Source: a virus. From it: a stretch of 48,346 nucleotides of DNA. Shown here in pieces: positions 20,301 through 29,300 of this stretch (position 1 is the stretch's first letter; every line of letters starts with the position of its first letter). The translations under genes and the position numbers were made by a program. The notes under the pieces were generated by a model. That model saw nothing but the letters and a program-made list of their open reading frames with translations, did no database searches and had not been told where the DNA came from. The stretch covers positions 1 to 48,346 of the IMG/VR virus record IMGVR_UViG_3300032333_000120; one strand, given 5' to 3'.

Positions 20301-23300
20301 GGCTTGTCGTCACTGACAGTGGAAAGATGTACAAGGCTTTCGAATTCAGCGACAAGGGTGCTAGCCTGACGCTTGGTGCAGTCGATGACAAGATTCACCT
20401 TCTTCCGTTCATCAACGACCTAGACTCCCCTACGGCTGGGTTCGATAACTTCATCAAGGAGATTCAGCAGGCATCAGCCAACAAGGATGAAATCGCATAC
20501 AGCAACGCCATCAGGAAGATTCCTAGCGTAGGCTTGAGCGAAATCCTGAAGCATGACCTTCTCTACAAGTTCTACCCGTCCCTCAAGAACGTAAGGGTTT
20601 CCTTCGTCGAGGGCTTCGGTGCTGGCTACTACCCAGTCAGGAACCAAATTGTCCTAGGCATCGACAGGATGATTTCTGGTGCAGTTAGGGAGGCAAATGG
20701 TCTGGAATCGGACAGCGTAATCATCCCAGACAACGTTCGTTCCGATAGCGTCCTCAACTCGCTCATCCACGAAGTACAGCACGCCATCCAGAGGGCTGAG
20801 ACTTGGACTCAGACTGGAGACATCACTGAGAGTGCTCAGTACAAGCGTGGTCTATACAAATACCTTATCAGGAACATGATGGGCGTAGGTGGTCCTTTCT
20901 ATGGACCACTGCTTGAGGCGAAGAGCAAGGGCACCATCGACCTTGAGGTTGTAAACGCAAAGGAGGCTGGCCTCGACGACGCCGATATCGCAAAAGCCCT
21001 AGAACTAAGTGCACCAGAAGTCGAAAGGCATCTCGTTGAACTCCTCGACAGCCCGTTGGCACAAAGGGTAGGTGAACTCGCAATTCCGAACGGCGTTAGG
21101 CTGTTCGAAGCGGATGCCATGGCCCTTGAGAGGCTTGCGTTTGAAATGGGCTCTGGAACCAAGGAGCACACGAAGATTTCCGAGATGAGCAGGTCCCTGC
21201 TGGAACTCAGTAAGGAGGCAAAGTCGCTCTCTGATTCTGTCAGGTCTGGAAACATTAACCCAGAAGTTGCACGAACCCTCCTTGTGGGGCCGAGCGACAG
21301 TCTTCTTGCTAGGCGTAACAGGACTCTCGACCTCCTCAGGGCTACCATGGGTGAGGACGTCTCCTCCCTTGCGTTCGAATACCTATCCCACCACGACAGG
21401 TATCTCGAACTGATGCTTGATGTGACTAGGGCTACCGACTCCATCAGGTACAGCCTGTCCAACGGGCCAGCATTTAACGCCAACAAGATTAGGCATCTTG
21501 CTGAATCCCTTGGCTTGATGCAGTACTACGGCCAGACGAACGAAAAGCAGGCCTATGAGACCGCCGAGCGTCGGAAGATGACGCAGGAGCAACTCAATGC
21601 CGAACAGCCCAAGGCTGGTTTCTCTGGCTCGATTGGTACCATTGGTAAGAACAATTCACTTCGTGACTTGGGCCTGATGTTCAAGCGTGGTCAGGTTCCT
21701 AAGGTGGCCAACATGATGATTGGTGGCTACGGAATGGGCAACGACGTCAGCAAGGTCATCTCCGACGACGGAAGGCTTGAGGCACTCAGGCGTGTCGCAC
21801 GACTCTCCACCATCTCTTACTATCTCATCGGAACGCAGGCAGAACTCAGGAAACTTGGAAGGTATGCCTTCTCCGCAAGGGGTTGGGAGGTTATCGACGG
21901 GCAGGCTAGGCTTGTCTACAAGACTGGCATCATTGAGACCCCACTCCTCTCCCAGTCGAGCAATGAGCGAAAGGTTGAGAAGTCCTATGGAGCCCGAGGC
22001 AAGGTCGTTCCTATCGCTACTGGCTTCGGCGACGGAGCAGACAGCAGGCTATCAATCGGAAACGGCCTGTCCGAGAACATGCAGAATTCCATTTCCCTTG
22101 AAGAAGTGGCAAGGCTGGTTGAGGGAACTGTCATACTTGAAAACGAACTAAGGACTCCATCTGAGGCCGTAGATTCCGTTTACAGGCAAGACTTCCCTGA
22201 GCACGTTTTGGCTGATGAACTTGCCACTGTGCTGTCCAGCCGAGGCGTATCCGCCGAAGGACTCAGGATGGCCAACATCGAACTCATCCAGAGCAATTTC
22301 GCAGGAGTCACGCTTTCACGTGAGGAGGTTGCGAACATCCTCGCAATCAACCATCAGTTCATAGCAACTGAGATGTCCTACGGCTCCGCCTTCGGGCGTG
22401 AGAGGCTTAACAAGGCTGTCAAACAGTCTTCGCCTACCCCAGAGATGCTCATCACGGCGTTGAAGCGTAAGTGGGGAACGCATTACGAGAACCATCTCCC
22501 CAACGCACTCAGGTCCATTGGGATTGCCCCAGAGGCTTGGACTAGTCTTAACGAAGACACTCCAAAGAGGTTCGGCCTCTTCAAGGCCATTAAGGGCAAA
22601 CTTGTGTTTAGCCCAGAAAGGCCAGATTTCATACCAGTTGAGGTATGGGATGCTTGGGTGGCAGACAAGAAAGCCAAGGGCGTATGGCCAAAGGACAGGA
22701 AGTACATCGAGATTCCTAGGGACGAACTCCACGACATCTTCGACCAGTACCCTGACAAGTCCTTCGGAGAGGGAGAATTGGCAAAACTCAATTCCCTTTA
22801 TTCCCAGAGGTGCCTCAAGATTAAGCCGTTCTTCGAGCACTTCATGTCTCGAATCGACGAGTTGGACAATCAGTTGAAGTTCTCGCTCATCGACGAAGCC
22901 ATCCTTCTTAAGACCAGATTCGAGCCAGAAGCCATCAGGACTGTAAAGTTCGATAACTTTGGCATCAGGACCATGAAGGCCGAAGAGATGGGCAACCAGT
23001 CTCAAACCGATGCGTTCAATGAGTTGCTCGGTGAGGGCGACGGGTCCGACCAGAACAAGGGCAGGGTCGGTCCGTTTGGACCAAACATCCTGCTCGGAGA
23101 TGTATTCAGGACGTCTGGCTCTCCAGCCGACTCAATGATGTTCGGAACCAACCTTCTGCTATCGCCGACTGCTGGCCTTACGACTAACAGGCAGTTCAAT
23201 TACACTGGCGGAGAAGCGTCTGATTCCGAGAAGGGCATACCCCTTGCTTGGTACAAGCCAGTACGCAACGAAGAGGGCAACATCGAGAGCAGTCTTGGAA

Positions 23301-26300
23301 TCCCAATCCAATCTGCAATCCTCACCAATCCGTACCACACCATTTACCACAATGAGTCGTACGTCGGCGTCGTAGGATTTACCAATGGCACTGGTGCACT
23401 CATCACCCTAGACACTTCTCACCAAGGTCTGACCAGAATGGTACAGGGCTTGTGTCATAGTTGCGATGAGGTCTTCAGGCGTTCCGTTCAGGCAGTGGAA
23501 CGACTCCCAGAAGAGGTGAGGGCTGATACCCTTGAAAGAATTGAGCAGGAAAAGGCTAGGACTGTCGGAATGCTAAAAGGCCTATACGGAACGCTGTCCA
23601 TGATTTCCTCTGGATGGCAGTCCAGAAACACCCTCCTAGTCCCATATCAGGCGGCGGCTAGTGCTAGGACTCACATAGAGGGAACGACGGACAGGGTTTA
23701 TTCCGCCAAGGGATATCTGGACAAGGATGGTTCGTTGGTGGTCGAAGGAGTCAGGGAGAATGTCCATGACGCAAACCCTGCATACACTGACATCGTAACG
23801 ATTCCATACCTGAAGGACCAAAATGCTCCTCAGGTTAACGTGGACGTTTCCATGTCGCGACTCAAGAAGGTCGTACTTGCAAGCGTCACTTCAGACCTTG
23901 AAAGGGCATTCCTGTTCAACGGAGAGATTACGACGGAAAGCGGTCCAAACATGAGGACCATCTATCGCTCTGGCGATATCCATGTCGCCTTTAACAAACT
24001 CATCGGAAACGGAATCGCCACTCCGTCAGAGCCTACCGAAGTCACAATCACTCTCAGGCAGGATAACATGTACGCCTACACTGGCGTCCATGCACTTCAC
24101 TCGGCACTTTACCAACTGTCCCTCAAGAAGAACATCCGACCAGAAGTGCTGGCTGGTGCCATTCAGAATTCTCCAGAGTTGCTGATGCTACTTCAGCAGA
24201 CTCATTACAACGGAAGCAACGTATTCCCAGTCGAAATCGGTCATGGAGAGGTAAAGGTTTCCGCAAGCACATACGCACTCGGAATGGTGCCAATCCTTTC
24301 GAAGGCATTCGCAAAGACGGCAGTTTACTACCAGCACGGAAGGTTGCAAAACGCTGACATTCTCACGACCACGCAAAGGGCTGAATTCGAATCCCTTCTG
24401 GCCGACGCAAACAAGGAAGTAAACATTCCAGAGAATGGAACTCTTGACCCAGAATACGAAGCGAGGGTCGTTAACTTCCTTACGTCCCTAGACCCGTCGC
24501 AGAAGATTATCATGGCCGAGATGTGCTCGGACGTGAACTCGAACATGCTTCTGGACTCCAACATCACTGGCATGCAGGGCATGGCCGCAATTGAGATGCT
24601 TGGAGCATACCCAGCGATGGAAGCCATCCTGCCAGACTTCAAGGAGCAGATGCGTGAGCAGATGCGTGAGTACATCAAGCGTGGTGCCATCCAGTGGGAA
24701 CAGGGCGTAAGCGAAAAGATTGCTGACCCTATTCAGCGTAAGAGCGACGTGTCCGAGAAGCCCTACAAGGCGGCGGTTCACGTCATGCTTCGTGAGTCCA
24801 ACGCAATTGCTTTCGCAAGATTCCTGCTGGGCCTCAGGGAGTTGGAAAAGTTCCCAGCGTACGAAATCACTAGGGGCGATTCTAGGTACAAGTTGACCGA
24901 GCCAGAGAGAGTCGGAATGGAATCTGGCCCGTCTGTTCAGGCTAACTTCAGGATGTCTCTTCGCACGGCACAAGAAGGGTGGGCGAACGTAAGCAACGAG
25001 GAATTGGGAGTGGCCAAGAAACTGCTCCTCGATGGTCTAAGCGAACCAATCAAGCGTCAGCACAGCCTCAACGCCTCTGGCCATTACGCCAACAACGCAC
25101 CAGTCTATCTCGGCGTTAGAGAAGTTGCTGGAATGACCCTTGCACAGATGTTGCTAAGGGAGGCCAACTACGGAGACCTAGGTACACTCGCCTTGGATAC
25201 CAATTCGGAAGTAGGCTCAAGCAGTGCCAATATCGTACTGCCCAAGAAAGCAGTATCCATTTCTAGGGCGTTCGCCAGAAAGCACCTCGTCGATATGCTG
25301 ATTAGGGAGGCGAGGAAGGCTGGAAGCGGTAAGATTGCCCTACAGCCTGCCCGAACTGCTACCTACGGAAGAAGGCTTCTCGGAAAGGGTCAAATCATGT
25401 CCGCTGGAGAGACTGGCCTAGAAGGCCAAAAGGGGTACTTCATGGACTACGGAATTAGGTCCATCGGAATCGGAGGATACCTCTCGCCCATCAATCGTGA
25501 TTTCACTGGTGCACTCCCATACTCGGACGCAACGTTCAAGCATGGAGAAATCGCACCATTCGGAGAAAAGGCCTCCATGGGCTTTGCGTTCAAGAGGCTA
25601 GAAGATGGAAGGATTGTAATTAACATCTCTGGCGACGTCACGGGATACAAGAACTTCAGCACCCTGTCCAATCGTAGCGGATGGAGCACTCTGGCCATGG
25701 GTGTAAACCTTGAAGAAGCACTTGGGTATTCCCATTCGGACGGACTTATCTCGCATACCGACCCAAAACTTTTTGGTCAGAGCGTAAAGACCATCTCCTC
25801 AACCTCTACCGAAAAGATTGCCAGACTGACCGACATTTATGGCGGTGCTTGGCGTATCGAAGCCTTGAAGAAGGCTAGGAAACTAATGTCTGGAGTTCAT
25901 GAGTTGAGGGAAGTGAACCAGAAACTCATGTCCGTAGGAGGAGAGTATGGTGCTATCTATCATGAGTCGCTTGAGAGAATCGCAAGCGGTACCGCTGACC
26001 ACAACAACGCCAGAGACGTGCTTACGGCAATGGCATTGGTTAGGGATTCATCGACTGACAACTACGTAACGCTTACCATCCCAGCGAACGCAACTGCCGA
26101 AGATGTTAAGGCGGCCATCTTCACCTTCCTGATGGAAAGGGATGGCGTCACTAGGTTCTACAGGGAGATGTACTACGGAGGCCACTTCGACTACAACAGG
26201 TTCGGCTCTACGCTTTCTTACTCTAACCACGACGAGGGCAGTCCTTTCGCCGCATTAATCATGGGAGAGAAAGGTCGTAGCCTAGCATCCCAATCGGGAA

Positions 26301-29300
26301 GCGGAAGAAGGGACCAAGGCTCGCTCCACCAAGCCCTTGAGCAGAACGTAAGGGATATCGCCTCCAAGAGGGATTCTACCTCTGGAAGTCTTTCCTCTAG
26401 CCGTAGCACAACTGAAATCAAAGACGTTGTTTCCTTCCTCTTTGAAAGCAATCCGCACCTTGTTGCGGACGTCGAGAAACTCGCACAGTTGGCAGTGGCA
26501 AAAGACCATGGATATCTGATGCCAGACTTGGAACGCCAACTCGCCATGAACGGCGACAAGCGTTCGGTAATCGAAGCCCTGTTCCCCAACAGGCCAGAGT
26601 TGACCGAGTTCGCATGGGACAACGCAGAGACGTCCAACGTATCCATCGTTCCCAAGCGTGAAGGTAAGAAGATTGTCAGTTACTTGGTTGGCTACGACAT
26701 TCCAAGCGGTATCGACCAGACCACTGGACGAGTCCTTACCTCCAGAAAGGTCACATCCGTAAAGACGCTATCTGAGGCTGAGGCACTGAAGGCAAAGTTC
26801 ACCATCAGCACCAGCAAGGCCGAGATGGCTAGGGCTATCGAAACCCTTACCAATGAGACTGGAAGGTTCTCCATCAATCCTCAGGCTGGGGTCAAGGACC
26901 ACTACGCTCCAGTAAGGCGTAAGCAGATGATTAAGTCCGTCGAAGCGGAAAACGGGTACGAAATGAAGTACACGAATACCAAGGAGTTTACTGTCGGAGA
27001 CTTGGACCTTTCCCTCACTAGGGAGCAGGCCGAAGCACTCAGTGCTCAACTGTCCGTCAGGGATTCGCTTCAGGCCGACGTCATCGACGTGTCTAGGCCT
27101 AACATGATGATTGGCGACGCAAGCCACACGCCTAAGGAAATCGAAGGCATGCTTAGGCGTAAGATTAACTTCGGCGTGGGGCAGGGAAGGGTAGAGTTCT
27201 CCTCCAAACTCATGTCCGTCATTGCCTATGGTAAGATGAAGTCTGGCAAGAACCTGTATCCGCACTCCCTTACTGGCTCCGAGTGGGCCAAGTTCATTAA
27301 GGAGAACGGCGTGTCAAAGGATGAAGTCAGGATGACTGGACTCATGTACCTTCTTTCGGACAATTCAGGAAGGCAGATTAGCAGGCTGGAACTGGCTGAG
27401 TTCCTTTACACTGTCTATCCGAGGAACTTCAGGCAGGACAGAGGTGGTCCAGTGGCTGACAGTTCTCACCTGCAAGCGATAACTGGAAGGACGAACGAAG
27501 AAAAGGCGTCCAGAGGAGAATTCCTCTATCCGTTCATATTCAATGCCGAGGGCAAGGAAAAGCAGTCCGTGGATATCCATAGTGAAAACCTCAGGCTTAT
27601 CCTGACCAATCTGGATGTCCTTAGGAATTCTGGAGAAGAGGGCGTAGCCCGTGCAAACGCAGTCGAGACGGCAATCAGCAAGACTCTGGATGAACTCGTA
27701 GATGTCCTTGGAATGCCTAACATGTTTGGCAAGGAAGACACCTTGCAGGCCAAACTTGACGCCGTAATCAAAAGGGCGGCTGAAGGATTCAGCAAGGACA
27801 CTCCTGCGGAATACGTCGCAGGAACCCAGAGGTTGGTAAGGCCAGCACACTTGGAACTTCTCGTAAGGTCCGCCGTCGATGCGAAACTCGCAGAGGTAAG
27901 CGGTATCGCAACTTCCGCACTGGGAGACATTGGAGTTAAGGACCCTTGGAACTGGGGATTCTCCGACGTATCCAATGGCTACACGGATTATCCGCACACC
28001 GACAATAGTGGTGTCAGCGTAGGAAACTACACCAACAGCACCGATGCGGTGCTTCGTGTGGAAAGCGTAACCCCACAGCAGAAAAACCTGTGGCAACAGG
28101 GCGTAATCACTTCGAACGGAAGTGCACATGAAGGCTACGCCACTTATCGTGGTGCGTACACCAGCAGTATCTGGCTGACCGAACTTTGGTCTCATCGAAT
28201 GAAGTCGGAGTTCGAGAGGTACACTGGCATACTGAAGAAGAGGATGAGCGAATCCACCAACCCTCAGGACATCGAACGCATCCAGTCCATCATCAACGCC
28301 ATGGAGCGTGTGAAGATTGTCAGGTCTAGTTGGAACGACCATCACGGGGGCCAGATGGGCAATGCTGGCCACTACAGCACCAAGATGGGAGGCGTCTTCC
28401 AGTTGGGCCACATAAGGACTACGGCAGGCGTGATGCTCTCCTCGCACGGACCTCAAGTCGCTGGAGAAGGCGTTCATTACATCGACGACCAGAATCCAGT
28501 ACTGGGCATCAAGAAGGAAATTGAGCCGACGTTCATGATTGAAGAAATTCAATCTGACACGTTCCAGTACAAGACGTTCGGAGACCCAGCGTCTCCCAAG
28601 TTCGCACTGCCAGATAGCATCGAACAGGCCGCTGGACTTGCCAGCGTGGCAGACATCACAGTATTCGAGAAGCAAATCCTAGACTTGGAGGATAGCATGA
28701 CTCAGGTGAGGCAGAGCCTTGCAGAGCAAATCAACATACTCAAGTCTAGGGGCAACCACGTTAACAGGCAGTTGCAGACTTACCTTACTAGGCAAATCTT
28801 GGACGCCACCAGCCAAGTCGAAAGGCATCTCCTGTTCAGGGATTACATGGCCCTCTGGGGTGATGGCGATTATGAACTGCCACTCGTAAAGGGTAATGGC
28901 GTAATCAAACTTAACCCAGAGCAGGCCGAATACATTGGCGTAAGCGAGATACCGAATTACGAATGGAACCCAAGATTCAAGTACGATTCTGACAACGCAC
29001 AGATGCTTGCTGGACTCACCTTGGCTTCGTTCAAGGCGAGCAGGCTTGCCCTTCATGAATTGAGTTCTGGAAGGTTCGGCGTAATGGACATGGAAGGTCA
29101 CAGTTCTTCCCTTACGGACGCTGATAACTTCAACAGCAGTTCGTCCCTTACCCCGTCTCTGCTACTGTTGCAGTATGCCATGATGGACGAGCAGGCACAC
29201 ATGTCTGCAAACGAAATGAACCTTGCTCTGGCTGAGACTAGGCCTGCCAACTTCGATTACGACGCCATGGCACAAAGGCTCGTCGAAAGGGTCGAGAAGG

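Noticed and set aside
27365-28675. Minus-strand open frame (436 codons) inside the giant gene
   Set aside because: Antisense shadow; the plus-strand frame carries recognisable motifs throughout this stretch.
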